The notes: a model not told the origin generated them from the sequence alone. DNA of 64,000 bases from Pedobacter sp. FW305-3-2-15-E-R2A2 (GCF_038446955.1 NZ_CP151803.1:2666001-2730000); one strand, 5' to 3'. Positions 45,616-56,024 are shown, counted from the first letter of the stretch. Program-made: numbers and translations.

Positions 45616-47475
45616 ATGTCCCGATCAAAAAAACTGATAGGTTATTTTTTACTGATTTTGCCATTTTGCTATGGCACAGTACAAGGACAGTCCAATCTGA
45701 TCCGCGCAGAGCGGCAGAAATTGCCTTATGTTAAAGACAGTATTCGTTATATCAATTCGATAAACCGCCTGGGAATGCTTTATCATATGAAGGATATTGA
45801 TAGCAGCCTTTATTTTGGCATGATGGCTAAAGAACTGGCCAGCAGGATGGAGTATCCCAAAGGAAAAGCAGATGCAGATAATGTAATCGCCTCGGTGCTT
45901 TATATCAGGGGAATGTACCAGGAATCACTTCAACTCTACACACATGCTTTATCTGCTTACAAAGCGCAAAAGGATACGCCAAATGTGAGTCAGGTAACGA
46001 TGAACATGGGTAACGTATATCTGAGTCTGAATGACGCTAAAAAGGGGCTTGAGCTTTTTCGACAAGTGATGCGAACAGGAAGGAGAGACAGTATTATGAG
46101 CCTTGTATATGCCAATTACTGCATGAGTAATCCGGATCTTTCAGATGATAGTCTTGCGTACTATATTGACAAAACCCGTGAGATTGCCGGTATTTATAAA
46201 GACTACCGGGTACTGATTGCAGTAAAAGAATTGGAATTCGACCTGCTGCTCAAAAAAGGCCGTAATACAGCAGCACTAGCACTGCTTGGAACTACGTTAT
46301 CGGAGGCGCGGAAATATGAGCTTGATGATCAGGAAATTTATTTACTGAGTTCCTACACCAGGTTTTACAAGAATCAGCCGGATAGTGCATTGCATTATGC
46401 CTGGCTCAGTTATCAATTGGCTAAAAAAAAGGATTATGTCCTGGAGCTAATCCCGATATTAAAGGACATCTTACACTATACCGCGTTATCAGGTAATAAG
46501 GATCAAATGATCAGCGTTCAAAAGCTGCTGGAAAGTGTAATGGCTGAAGAGAATGAGAAGCTTAAAAAATTTGTAGGGGATTACATCAAGTACAGTACCA
46601 TACAAACTGACAATACATTTTTAAATCTTGTCAATAAGAACAGCAAAACTAAGATCTTGATGTTAATTGTCATTTGTGTAGTTGGTATATTTTTACTCCT
46701 TTTTATTTACCGGTTATACCAGATTTCACGTAAACATCAACGTGAACTGGAACAGTTAAACCTGACGGTGCTGGAACAAAATAAAACCTTGCAGGTAAAT
46801 GATGAATTCAAAAACAAACTCTTCTCTATTCTGGCGCATGATTTCAGGACGCCACTGATCTCTACCATAAGTATTGCCAGCCTAATGAAGGACAATCCTG
46901 AGTTTACAAAGTCAGAAATGGAAGAGTTCTATGGCGACATAGAAAGACAAGCTTCGGATATGCTGGATTCATTTGACAGCATATTACAGTGGATCAAGCA
47001 ACAATTGTCCGGTTATCAATATAATCCGGAAATACTGGTGCTTTATGACCTGTTCTGCGAATCAGCAGAGATCATGAAGCAACAGCTGGACGCCAAAAGG
47101 ATAACCTTGTCTAATCAGATACCAATGCACATCACCGCAACATCTGACAAGGAAATGTTGCAGTTTGTGAATCGTAATTTACTGTCAAATGCCATTAAAT
47201 TCTCCCCTGTAGGCAGTACGATTGTAATTAACAGTATGGAGGATGGTGATTCGATTACGGTGTCGGTTACCGACCAGGGGCAGGGGATGGATGAACTAAC
47301 GATCAGTAAGCTATTTTCAGTGTCCGGTAATTTTGGCTCTTCGACTCAACACGGAGCTGGAATCGCACTTTCTATGTGTAAGGATTTTATTCAAAAGCTT
47401 GGCGGGAGAATCTGGGCTAAGAATGCGACACCAAATGGAGCGGTATTCTCCTACGCCATTTCATCAACGGTATAA
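45616..47475 (+). CDS. TPR-containing sensor histidine kinase
   Basis: The 619-residue protein has a signal-like N-terminus (LLILPFCYGTVQGQ). Periplasmic helical TPR-type repeats span about 50-330 (SSLYFGMMAKELASRM; GMYQESLQLYTHALSAY; VTMNMGNVYLSLNDAKKGLELF). One membrane helix (MLIVICVVGIFLLLFIYRLY, about 355-373) and a coiled linker follow. DHp has phospho-His in SILAHDFRTPL (about 414), and the ATPase domain has an N box NLLSNAIKF, G1 DQGQGMD and GAGIALSM. No response regulator is adjacent, so it is an orphan kinase. It is divergent from the reductase operon. Confidence 0.9.
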   Translation: MSRSKKLIGYFLLILPFCYGTVQGQSNLIRAERQKLPYVKDSIRYINSINRLGMLYHMKDIDSSLYFGMMAKELASRMEYPKGKADADNVIASVLYIRGMYQESLQLYTHALSAYKAQKDTPNVSQVTMNMGNVYLSLNDAKKGLELFRQVMRTGRRDSIMSLVYANYCMSNPDLSDDSLAYYIDKTREIAGIYKDYRVLIAVKELEFDLLLKKGRNTAALALLGTTLSEARKYELDDQEIYLLSSYTRFYKNQPDSALHYAWLSYQLAKKKDYVLELIPILKDILHYTALSGNKDQMISVQKLLESVMAEENEKLKKFVGDYIKYSTIQTDNTFLNLVNKNSKTKILMLIVICVVGIFLLLFIYRLYQISRKHQRELEQLNLTVLEQNKTLQVNDEFKNKLFSILAHDFRTPLISTISIASLMKDNPEFTKSEMEEFYGDIERQASDMLDSFDSILQWIKQQLSGYQYNPEILVLYDLFCESAEIMKQQLDAKRITLSNQIPMHITATSDKEMLQFVNRNLLSNAIKFSPVGSTIVINSMEDGDSITVSVTDQGQGMDELTISKLFSVSGNFGSSTQHGAGIALSMCKDFIQKLGGRIWAKNATPNGAVFSYAISSTV

Positions 47476-47590
47476 TTCATTTCAAACATTCAATATCCAT
47501 TTTTAATTTCTAAGGTAAATAAAACAAAATATCCCTCTGAATATATGACAGAAAAAAGAAAGTTTAATAAAGATAAGGGGCTTGAAACTG

Positions 47591-47626
47591 AATAGCCATA
47601 ACAGGAAACTTCCTGTTATGGCTATT
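47591..47626. terminator. Bidirectional terminator: perfect 17-bp inverted repeat
   Basis: AATAGCCATAACAGGAA and its exact complement are separated by two bases, between the convergent kinase gene and the locus C TlpA gene. Confidence 0.85.
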
Positions 47627-47628
47627 GT

Positions 47629-48804
47629 TTAGCGGGACAACTCTATCATGGCAGAAAGCTCCTTCACTGCAGCCTCATTTGGCCAGGCAAATCCACTTGT
47701 TTTAAAACGTATTTTCCCGTTCCCGTCAATTACAAATTTTGCAGGGATTCCATCTACACCAAATGAAGATACCGCAGGATTCTTTTTTGTCTCCGGATTT
47801 CTAACATCCATATATAAGGGCAGATCCAGGTTATGCGTTAATAGGTAGTTCACCGCATCCGATTTAGGGTCTGGAACAGTTTCCCAGGTGTGAATAAACA
47901 GAAACTTTACATTCGGGTCATTCTTGTATTTGTTGACCATCAGTTGCATCCCCGGAAGAGATTTTTTACAAGGCCCGCACCAGGTGGCCCAAAAGTCCAG
48001 AACAATCGTTTTACCCTTAAAATCTGACAATGACACTTCTTTACCGTTAAGGTCTTTAACTTTAAAATTTGGCGCCTGCTCGGCGATCATCTTAGCTGTT
48101 AATTCCGCCTTATACTTTTCTTCAAACTGATGTGTTAAAGTGGTTAGGTAAGCGTCTGCATCTTTTCCCGGATTTATTTTTGAATAGGCATTTTTCAGTT
48201 CTTCCTTAAAATTATCATCAACTAAACCTGCCGATGCTGCTTTTTCCAGCTCTGGAAATGCCTCCTGGTATCTGCCTGTTTTACTCATCAAATAATAATA
48301 TTGTGCGGTCAATCCTGCACTTTTTCTTGGTGCCTGCTCATAGCACTCCTTTATAGCAGCAAAAGCCTGGTTATGGTCACCTTTCTTATCCATCACCTGA
48401 CTGTACAGATTTAACAGGAACAGCCGGTCTTCCTGAACATTCGTCGGATTTGCCAATTCTTGATCAATCAATGTTTCTGCGGCTTTCAGATCGTAAGCCA
48501 TAATTCCCGTCGCAACCGATCCAACATACATGATGCGTGCGGTTTGTGCAATCTGATTAAAATGGAATAAAGCCTTTTCCGAGTTTTTTGCCATCACAAA
48601 ATTATCTACCAGTGTAGCGATGTACTGGTCAAAACTGTCATGCTGATGGGTTTTCATCAGGCGTGTAAGAATTTCTTCCTTTTTTAAAGGATCGATGAAG
48701 ATCTTCAAAGAATCAAGACTTGCTTTATAGGGCGGTTCGCCCTGCTGGCTGTATGCTGATGATACTGAAAATAGGATAGTAATGAGCATAAATATTTTTT
48801 TCAT
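47629..48804 (-). CDS. TlpA-like periplasmic thioredoxin-family protein (Sus locus C)
   Basis: The 391-residue exported protein has a signal peptide (LFSVSSAYSQQ), a helical region (about 25-225) and a C-terminal thioredoxin domain (APNFKVKDLNGKEVSLSDFKGK, CGPC at residues 276-279, then GVDGIPAKFVID). It ends KELSAMIELSR, nearly the same as the first TlpA of locus A (AELSAMIELSR), its closest relative here. It is the last gene of locus C. Confidence 0.9.
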   Translation of the reverse strand: MKKIFMLITILFSVSSAYSQQGEPPYKASLDSLKIFIDPLKKEEILTRLMKTHQHDSFDQYIATLVDNFVMAKNSEKALFHFNQIAQTARIMYVGSVATGIMAYDLKAAETLIDQELANPTNVQEDRLFLLNLYSQVMDKKGDHNQAFAAIKECYEQAPRKSAGLTAQYYYLMSKTGRYQEAFPELEKAASAGLVDDNFKEELKNAYSKINPGKDADAYLTTLTHQFEEKYKAELTAKMIAEQAPNFKVKDLNGKEVSLSDFKGKTIVLDFWATWCGPCKKSLPGMQLMVNKYKNDPNVKFLFIHTWETVPDPKSDAVNYLLTHNLDLPLYMDVRNPETKKNPAVSSFGVDGIPAKFVIDGNGKIRFKTSGFAWPNEAAVKELSAMIELSR

Positions 48805-48846
48805 TTTGACTAGATATTAAGTGATTCTTTAAATTCGTTGTATAGT

Positions 48847-50265
48847 CTACAGGTTTTGTCTGGCAGGGGCAAGTTGTATGATTTCACCGAAGCCGGTGAA
48901 TTTTTTAGCGAAGGTGTTATTGCTAAATTGTCCCAAGCCATTAATGTCGAAATAATAGACCTCACCCGCTGCACCGGTATTCACACCAATTACCAGTTGT
49001 TTACTGGTGCTGCGCTGCATTTCAATGTCTTTGATCACGTATCCCGAAGGGAAAGTGTAAATCAGGCGTGACGAATTCGCAAGGATGTCGTATAGATAAA
49101 CCTTGTTGCCAACAGTATAATAAAGTTGTTTTAGAATCGATGAAGTTGCAAAGTTATTTGCACTGCCGATTTCCGGACTATTCAGCATTTTTTGATTAAT
49201 CCCGGGATAGGTGTTGTCAGCATCACCGGTCAGGGACAGCAAGTAGCGACCGGCATTATCTTCCATAATGCAGTACCATTCAATTCCCTCATCGCCTAAG
49301 ATGGTTACGCCGCGGTCATAGGCAATCATTTTTTTACCGACGTTCGCCATATCGAAAGACATCGTTGGGGTTTCACGTGAACGTTCCAGGATTCTTGAGA
49401 AGTTTCCCATCTGCATAAAGGACATTGTGGTGTTGTCATAAAAATAGCTCAGGTTAAAATTGGCGGGGAAAACACCAGGGAATAAATCATAATTGCCGGG
49501 AATGCGTTCGGTGAAAGGGGTAACGTTTTGCGAAGTCGTACCGGAAATGCCAACGTACAAGCTGCGGTCTGCAACAATGAACTGTGAAAATTTTGAGGTG
49601 TTCATTGAAAATACTGGTGTGGTTTTGAACGGAAGTGATGTCGCCAAATTTGGAAGTACGGAACTTTTATCGCCAAGTTCCAACCAGTCGTTACTATTAA
49701 ACCGATACGCATTTTGATCGGTAAAGTAATAGAAGAAACCACCTTTCCCGAAATTATATAAGCTTAATGGTTTTCCTGGATAGGTTTTATTGTTGGCGAC
49801 TTCCATGGGGTTGTCAAAAATCACATCATCCGTCCGGATCAAAGAAACCTTGCCTTTTCCATCCTCGCTATTGACTACATACCATCCGTCTGGATAGAGC
49901 CCGTTTACGGTAATGATATAACGCTGAAGCGTATAAATGCCATTTCTGCTACTCGTCACCCTGTAAGTCATCGGATAAGTACCTGGACTTAAGGTTACTT
50001 TGATACGTAAGTTTTTAGATTGGGCAATGACTGTTGAATCAAGGGTCCAGCTGTAGGTAAATGAATCTCCTTCAGGCATTGTTTCTACCAATGTTGGCGT
50101 GATGACCAGCGAATCCAATTGAGCTACCGTAAAACTGGTAGTGGCATCCTTAATCTTAATATCGTTAATTTCCTGATATTTAAATGATTGATTGTCCTTG
50201 CTGCACGCAAATGTTAGCATGACTACAACAATCAGGCTGAGCTTTAAAAAATATTTTAAATACAT
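48847..50265 (-). CDS. PKD-like family lipoprotein (Sus locus C)
   Basis: I place the start at 50,265 (MYLKYFLKLSLIVVVMLTFA, lipobox ending in C21) rather than at the upstream frame opening at 50,307, which would overlap the previous gene. The protein has 472 residues. A PKD/Ig-like domain at the N-terminus (EGDSFTYSWTLDSTV; LSPGTYPMTYRVTSSRNG) is followed by a beta-rich domain (FYDNTTMSFMQMG; KQLYYTVGNKVYLYDI). It is the positional and sequence counterpart of the locus A gene. A surface ligand-binding accessory is likely. Confidence 0.85.
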   Translation of the reverse strand: MYLKYFLKLSLIVVVMLTFACSKDNQSFKYQEINDIKIKDATTSFTVAQLDSLVITPTLVETMPEGDSFTYSWTLDSTVIAQSKNLRIKVTLSPGTYPMTYRVTSSRNGIYTLQRYIITVNGLYPDGWYVVNSEDGKGKVSLIRTDDVIFDNPMEVANNKTYPGKPLSLYNFGKGGFFYYFTDQNAYRFNSNDWLELGDKSSVLPNLATSLPFKTTPVFSMNTSKFSQFIVADRSLYVGISGTTSQNVTPFTERIPGNYDLFPGVFPANFNLSYFYDNTTMSFMQMGNFSRILERSRETPTMSFDMANVGKKMIAYDRGVTILGDEGIEWYCIMEDNAGRYLLSLTGDADNTYPGINQKMLNSPEIGSANNFATSSILKQLYYTVGNKVYLYDILANSSRLIYTFPSGYVIKDIEMQRSTSKQLVIGVNTGAAGEVYYFDINGLGQFSNNTFAKKFTGFGEIIQLAPARQNL

Positions 50266-50275
50266 AATATTAAAA

Positions 50276-51013
50276 TTAAGGGAAGGAAATTTGTTGACCG
50301 TTCTCATCTAATAATGGACCATTTGCAGCTTCATAAGCGGCCAGTGCGATTCTTAGCGTAACAGGAAAGTTCAATTGACCGTCAAGCCCTATCTTTTCGT
50401 AAGAATAATCTGTGATACCCAGTGTTTTCACCATGAACTTGTATTTTACAGCGCTAAACTCCCCAAAATCTGACGAGAGTTCTGGCCAGTAAGCAGGTTC
50501 GATATACTGGCTGGTTACATCAATCTTCAGATATCTGAAATTTTCTTCAGTCTGCAGATTCGCGGTTGTAGCGGGTGTCGCGCCAAAAGTACCCAAAGTA
50601 AAGTCCTTGGTTTCTGCCGGTTCCAATACAATTCTATACACATTGCTTGCCATACCAACAGAGTTGATCAGTATAAGGGGATAATTAAATGTGGAGACTC
50701 CGGCTGGAATGACTACTTCTTTCAGCTCAAAATCCACTCCTGCAGTGGCATTCGTTCCTTCAACTGCTTTTAGCAGTACCGTACGCGGCTGATCGGACAG
50801 CTTCCCGGTAATGCGCAAGGGTATAAATAGGGTGTCCCTTTGTTTTTCAGTAGCTTGCAAGGCAAAAGAGTAACTTCTGATTCCAGTGGTATGTAAAAGT
50901 TGGTAAGTATAGGCAAAGAAACTAATGCCATTCTTTCCCTGATAGCTCTCGACTACCTCTTTCTTGCAGGAAAAAAGGCAGACTATGATCATAACACATA
51001 ATAAGTATTTCAT
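50276..51013 (-). CDS. DUF4843 lipoprotein (Sus locus C)
   Basis: The preferred start is 51,013 (MKYLLCVMIIVCLFSCKKEV, lipobox Cys at 16) rather than the in-frame ATG at 51,082, which would place the signal peptide 23 residues inside. The protein then has 245 residues. The DUF4843 layout is GKNGISFFAYTYQL, RDTLFIPLRITGKLSDQPRT, GVDFELKEVVIPAGVSTFNY and WPELSSDFGEFSAVKYKFM. It matches the third gene of locus A (SAFGDFSVVKFKFM) in order and sequence. It is an accessory surface lipoprotein. Confidence 0.85.
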   Translation of the reverse strand: MKYLLCVMIIVCLFSCKKEVVESYQGKNGISFFAYTYQLLHTTGIRSYSFALQATEKQRDTLFIPLRITGKLSDQPRTVLLKAVEGTNATAGVDFELKEVVIPAGVSTFNYPLILINSVGMASNVYRIVLEPAETKDFTLGTFGATPATTANLQTEENFRYLKIDVTSQYIEPAYWPELSSDFGEFSAVKYKFMVKTLGITDYSYEKIGLDGQLNFPVTLRIALAAYEAANGPLLDENGQQISFP

Positions 51014-51026
51014 AATATCGGTTTGA

Positions 51027-52460
51027 TTAGTTAGCATAATTCGGATTAAATTGAAGTTCAGCATCTGGAATTGGGAGTACATAATCCTTTGGTGTCATAC
51101 TGATGTTACGGAATTGCATGAGTCGTGACTTAATGCGCTTATAATAAAAGAACAACTGCCCTTCCGCATAAAATTCCTTTTGGTACTCCTTAGTGATCTC
51201 CGAACTGAGTGTGCTGGCTGTAATGGTATTTGCCAGAATGTCAAGTCCCCTGTTTTGGCGTACTGTATTTAGATATTCAACGCCGATGGCCGGAGTTGCC
51301 GCTGTTTCAGCCAGGATATAGTACATTTCTGCGAGGCGTATACCTGGTACATACTGATCCCGTAAGTTGTCGTTAATCGCAGTTGTAGCAGTAGAGGCCT
51401 GCCAGAATTTAGAGGGAAATGTGCTTCCTGCATCAGACTCAAGGCGATATACGTATCTGATGTCTGTGGTGCCTCCGGCTGCGGTTTCATAAAGCCTGGA
51501 AAAGTTAGCGTCGGTTCGCGTTAGGGTTTGTTCTACAGCGCCTCTAAACCTGAAATAACGTTGTACGGTAGGCAATATATCCCTAACCCTGATCATAAAT
51601 ACCTGCTCATTGAAATACAAGCGGTCACGTACCACCAATCCCGCAGATATCGCACTTGCCTCTGACTGCGTTACAAACTTATATTTCGTCGAGTTGATCA
51701 CTACATTTGCAGCAGCAGCAGCACCGGCTTTATCGCCACTGTACAATCTGATTCTTGCTTCCAGTGCTTTTACGCCATAGTAATTCAGTTTATTCCGCCT
51801 GGTCCGCAAATCACTGGTCACAATCGGATCAACCGGCAATAACAAATCTTCGGCTTCTTTCAGGTCTGCCAGGGCGAATTTAACGACATCAGCAGTTGTT
51901 GACGGTTTATTTGCATTTTCGTTGACGTCCTTTTTGTAAGGAATAGCCTTTAGATTGGCACCCGCAGTATATTCAGGCCCGAACATCCGCAATAAATCAA
52001 AATGTAAAAATGCCCTTAAGGCTAAAGCCTCGCCACGGAGCTGTGCATACGAATTATTCGTCAGCACAGACCGTCTTGTTTCTGTATTTATAATGATCTT
52101 ATTCGCTGCGGCAATTGAACTGTAGCTGGTAAACCAGATGGCATTGGTATATCCGGCCACTTCTGTTGAAGTATAGTTCAGGGCTTGTGTCTCCTGTAGT
52201 TTAACCTCCGACTGGGAATTAATTGTTGAGTAATTTTGTGCCAGCGCAGAAATGAAACCCATAGAAAGGTTATCTCCGTAAAGGTTTTTACTGGACAGCT
52301 GGCCATAAACGCCTGATAAAGCCTGTTGAAAACCAGGTTCTGAAGTAAATAACTGATCTTCAGATAAACTTGTTTTTGGTGTTACATCCAAAAATTTTTT
52401 ACAACTGGAAAGCGTGGCACTTATTGCCAGAATTCCTATGATTAATGTTGTTCTTTTCAT
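51027..52460 (-). CDS. SusD/RagB-family lipoprotein (Sus locus C)
   Basis: The 477-residue lipoprotein has lipobox ISATLSSCKKF (C20) and the start LDVTPKTSLSEDQLFTSEPG, as in locus A (LEVNPKSSLSEKQLF). The helical core includes SSIAAANKIIINTETRRSV and RGEALALRAFLHFDLLRMFG. C-terminal SusD segments are LAEMYYILAETAATPA and KEYQKEFYAEGQLFFYYKRI. It caps the SusC barrel encoded 24 bases upstream. Confidence 0.94.
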   Translation of the reverse strand: MKRTTLIIGILAISATLSSCKKFLDVTPKTSLSEDQLFTSEPGFQQALSGVYGQLSSKNLYGDNLSMGFISALAQNYSTINSQSEVKLQETQALNYTSTEVAGYTNAIWFTSYSSIAAANKIIINTETRRSVLTNNSYAQLRGEALALRAFLHFDLLRMFGPEYTAGANLKAIPYKKDVNENANKPSTTADVVKFALADLKEAEDLLLPVDPIVTSDLRTRRNKLNYYGVKALEARIRLYSGDKAGAAAAANVVINSTKYKFVTQSEASAISAGLVVRDRLYFNEQVFMIRVRDILPTVQRYFRFRGAVEQTLTRTDANFSRLYETAAGGTTDIRYVYRLESDAGSTFPSKFWQASTATTAINDNLRDQYVPGIRLAEMYYILAETAATPAIGVEYLNTVRQNRGLDILANTITASTLSSEITKEYQKEFYAEGQLFFYYKRIKSRLMQFRNISMTPKDYVLPIPDAELQFNPNYAN

Positions 52461-52484
52461 TGGGATATGAATTTGTTTTTTGAA

Positions 52485-55400
52485 TTAAAATCTTGCACTC
52501 AGGCCAAATGTGTATTCCCTTGCAAACGGATTATCTGTACCACGTTCAATTTCAATGGTGCTGAAGTTGGCCAGGTTATTCGTTGTTCCACTAAGGGTCA
52601 GGTTCTGCAAGCCTAATTTTTTAACGAAGGGTGTTTTGAACTGATAGCTCAAATTAACTGAGCTGAGCTGAATGTTGTTGTCACGCTGAACAAACCTTGA
52701 GGTAAGTTTTGTTGGTGTCGGTGAGGAAGTAATTCTCCGGTATGGACTCAAACTTCCAGGTCCGGTCCATCCCAGTTGGTATGCTCTCCGGTCTACGTTA
52801 TTTTTAGCATCAACAGCTTCCACCCGGTTTAACAAGGTACTGTTATACAGATCAGCGCCGTAGTTATAATTGATGCTAAAGTTTAACGTGAAACCTGCAT
52901 ACATGAAATTTGAATTGACAGCACCAGTCCAGGTTGGACGGCTATCGCCAACATAAACCTTATCATTCACGTCCCAGACAAAAGTAGGGGTACCATCTAA
53001 TTTACGATATACTTCCTGACCGGTAATGGGATCAATACCCAGTGATTGTACGGCATAAATGGCCGTAGTTGACTTACCTTCAATAAACTGGGCATTCTCC
53101 ACAGTCTGTTCGGGGTTATTGGTATTTAGTGCGGCATTGAAGGATTTAAGTTTGTCAGACAATTCTTTTAATACGGATTTATTAGTCGCTGCATTGACAG
53201 ATACATTCCACTTTAAGCCTTTGCGAGGTTGGGAAAATATGGTATAACCCAAATCGAGTTGCAATCCTCTGTTCTGGATTTTACCTAAGTTTTCGGTGTA
53301 AGAAGCAAAACCTGTACTGGGCGCCAGTGAAACTGTAGTCAGGGCATTCTGGGTGACTTCATTATACACCTCCGCGTTGAAAGTCAAACGGTTATCAAAA
53401 AAGGAGGAAGCAAGACCAACATTCGACTTCAATACCTGTTGCCAGCTCAAATTCGGATTCCCAAGTCCACCAGGAAAGGCACCTACTTCGCCAAAATAAC
53501 CAGTCGTTGTGCCGAGGTTATACCTGAATTGCGCTGCATAAGGGTTCTGTACAGAGGTACCGGTAGAACCGTAGCTTCCACGAATTCTCAACAGGTTGAC
53601 TTTTTCGCTATCCTTCAGGAATTTTTCGTTGTTGATGTTCCATCCTAAACCTGCAGACCAGAAATTACCAAATTTATTATTTTCTCCATAGGCCGAAGAG
53701 CCGTCCCTGGTATAGGTGAAATCGGTAAAGTACCGGTTGTCATAAGAGTAATTGGCACTTCCGGTATAAGAAAGATTGTTTATTGTACTTTCTGCCCCTG
53801 TAGGTCTGCTGTCTGCATATTGAGCAGCAAACAGGAGGTTATCTAAACGGTCAAAAGGAAAACCCTGTGTAGATACGGAATAGGAATTAAAGCGTGTACT
53901 GGCGAGCCTGAAGCCTGCATATACCGTAACACCGTGCATTCCAAAATTCCTGTTGTAATTTACTGATCCTGTTCCGTCCATGCTAAAGGAGGTGCTGTTG
54001 TCGACAGTGTAGCTACCCCTTGCACTTAAATCGGAGACGCCATCAAACCGGCTGTCCAGAGCCGAATAGAAATTGTCTACCGTTCCATTCACCTTTGTGA
54101 TTCCCAGGGCGCCATTAAACCATAAAGATTTATTGACATCATAACGCACAGTAGTGTTGTTTCTTAAATTGAAATTCTTATTTCTGTTGTTAATGGTGTT
54201 GTAGGTAACATCCATCAATGGATTTAATTTAACAGAGCTTACCCCTGTTGCGCCGAAGCCTGTATTGATATTTTCCAGGTATTTATTTACATTCCCATTT
54301 TCATCGTAAGGTTTCCAGTAGGGATTCAAATCCAGATACTGACTAAATTCTCCATAAGGTGAATCATTGGAAATCACCTGCGTGGCTATGGTATTATTTT
54401 GGAATGTTAATTTATCCGTTTTATAACTCAGCGTAAAACTTCCGGAATAATTTTTCCTGTCCTGTTCTTTCATTACGCCCTGTAACAGATTTCCACTAAA
54501 GGTAAGGTTAAAGGTCAGCGACTGGTCACCTCCGCGTAAAGACAGGTTGGTTCTATTGTTGATGCCTGTTTGAACAGGAATAGATTTCCAGTCGGTATTC
54601 ACACCGCTCAACACCGCTTTATACCTTTCGGAATTAATATACTGACCTCTATAGCTGTCGGTAAATCCGACACGCCTTTCAAAATCCAGTTTTTCTGTTG
54701 AATTCAGCATGTGGTAAACAGAAAGGTCGGGAGAAGATAACGTGAAATTGTTGCTTATAGAAACCTCTACTTTTCCTCTTGGTGGCAGGATCGTGGTAAC
54801 CACCATAACACCATTACCTCCACGGGAACCGTACATTGCCGTAGCCGAAGCATCCTTTAATAAAGTTACCGAGGCAATTTGATTCATGTCTAAGTCTACG
54901 ATCGCCTGTAATGAAACCTGAAATCCATCAAGAATGAATAATGGGGTATTGGGGTTTCCAACAAGTTCTGAACCAAGGGTCGGGTAGGAGGTCTGCCCAC
55001 GCATGGTCACTTCCGGAAGTGCGTTGATATTTCCTCCTATCTTGTTGTTGGGAATCATCCTGAAAGAAGGATCAAGTGCGGCGATACCGGTAAACAGATT
55101 TACCGGACTCACGGCCTTAAGTTCGGCAGCAGTCATGGTTTTAGCAGCACCGGTATAGGTACTGACCTTCCTGTCGACCATCCCCGTAATCACTGTCTCG
55201 TTCAGTGAGCGCTGATCCTCAACCATGTAAATGGTATAGACTGAGTTCGCTGAGATCGGCACATCAACCGTCTTATAACCAATGAATCTGAATTCCAGAG
55301 ATTTAGCATCCCTTGGAATGCTAATGGTAAATTTTCCATTTTTATCCGTCTGGACGACCGACTTTGTTCCCTTAATTGATACTGTAACGCCCGGGATGGG

Positions 55401-55811
55401 CTTACGGTCTTTGTCGTCACCTACAAAGCCGGAAATGATTTCCTGATAGGTCTGGGTACCCGCTTTGATAACCACAGTCTTTTCTGTAATAATGAAATCC
55501 AGGTTTTGCCCGGCAAAAACCTGTTTAAGCACAGCTGATAAATCAGAATTTTCCACCTGAATGCTGACTGGTGATGAATTTTCCAACAAATTGTCTGAGT
55601 AAAAAAAGTTGTAACCTGTCTGTCTCCTAAGCTCCTTAAAGACAGCTCTAAGCGAAACATTTGACTGGTTTAAGGTCACTTTTTGGGCAAGGCTCGACGC
55701 ACTTACCTGCATAAGGCATGCTATTATAATTACGATGGTTAAGCGCATAGTTAGCAATAATTTTAGGTACAGCCGTTTAGGCATACCAAATTTCTTTGAA
55801 TTTTGATACAT
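52485..55811 (-). CDS. SusC/RagA TonB-linked outer membrane receptor with STN domain (Sus locus C)
   Basis: The 1,108-residue receptor has a signal peptide core (LTIVIIIACLMQVSASSLAQ). The STN domain spans about 50-115 (LRAVFKELRRQTGYNFFYSD), the carboxypeptidase-like domain about 130-210 (GFVGDDKDRKPIPGVTVSI), and the plug has LFILDGFQVSLQAIVDLDM and LLKDASATAMYGSRGGNG. The barrel ends with EYTFGLSARF. It is very similar to the locus A receptor through plug and barrel. It signals to the FecR encoded upstream. Confidence 0.95.
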   Translation of the reverse strand: MYQNSKKFGMPKRLYLKLLLTMRLTIVIIIACLMQVSASSLAQKVTLNQSNVSLRAVFKELRRQTGYNFFYSDNLLENSSPVSIQVENSDLSAVLKQVFAGQNLDFIITEKTVVIKAGTQTYQEIISGFVGDDKDRKPIPGVTVSIKGTKSVVQTDKNGKFTISIPRDAKSLEFRFIGYKTVDVPISANSVYTIYMVEDQRSLNETVITGMVDRKVSTYTGAAKTMTAAELKAVSPVNLFTGIAALDPSFRMIPNNKIGGNINALPEVTMRGQTSYPTLGSELVGNPNTPLFILDGFQVSLQAIVDLDMNQIASVTLLKDASATAMYGSRGGNGVMVVTTILPPRGKVEVSISNNFTLSSPDLSVYHMLNSTEKLDFERRVGFTDSYRGQYINSERYKAVLSGVNTDWKSIPVQTGINNRTNLSLRGGDQSLTFNLTFSGNLLQGVMKEQDRKNYSGSFTLSYKTDKLTFQNNTIATQVISNDSPYGEFSQYLDLNPYWKPYDENGNVNKYLENINTGFGATGVSSVKLNPLMDVTYNTINNRNKNFNLRNNTTVRYDVNKSLWFNGALGITKVNGTVDNFYSALDSRFDGVSDLSARGSYTVDNSTSFSMDGTGSVNYNRNFGMHGVTVYAGFRLASTRFNSYSVSTQGFPFDRLDNLLFAAQYADSRPTGAESTINNLSYTGSANYSYDNRYFTDFTYTRDGSSAYGENNKFGNFWSAGLGWNINNEKFLKDSEKVNLLRIRGSYGSTGTSVQNPYAAQFRYNLGTTTGYFGEVGAFPGGLGNPNLSWQQVLKSNVGLASSFFDNRLTFNAEVYNEVTQNALTTVSLAPSTGFASYTENLGKIQNRGLQLDLGYTIFSQPRKGLKWNVSVNAATNKSVLKELSDKLKSFNAALNTNNPEQTVENAQFIEGKSTTAIYAVQSLGIDPITGQEVYRKLDGTPTFVWDVNDKVYVGDSRPTWTGAVNSNFMYAGFTLNFSINYNYGADLYNSTLLNRVEAVDAKNNVDRRAYQLGWTGPGSLSPYRRITSSPTPTKLTSRFVQRDNNIQLSSVNLSYQFKTPFVKKLGLQNLTLSGTTNNLANFSTIEIERGTDNPFAREYTFGLSARF

Positions 55812-55956
55812 TAGTGGTCGGTTTGGTTGAGCAGCCTCTTTTGCGTTGGACCGTAGGGAGGACTGCGGTTATAATTTTGATTTTAATCAGATAATCCAAA
55901 CTTTTACCAGGTCCTGATGTCTAGTCAGGGCTTGGTTTCGTTGAACATATCTTTAG

Positions 55957-55977
55957 CTAGTGTAGTTTTCTTTTCAT
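55957..55977 (-). promoter_or_regulatory. Leader mini-ORF (six codons) upstream of susC, locus C
   Basis: On the minus strand, TAAACCAAACCAC is followed by ATGAAAAGAAAACTACACTAG (MKRKLH). The position, about 145 bases before susC, and the sequence match the leader of locus B (ATGAAAAGACATTTA...). A GC-rich hairpin follows in both. Function inferred. Confidence 0.35.
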
Positions 55978-56024
55978 GTGGTTTGGTTTAAGGTTAATAT
56001 TCTGTTAATTAATAGGTTGGTTGA

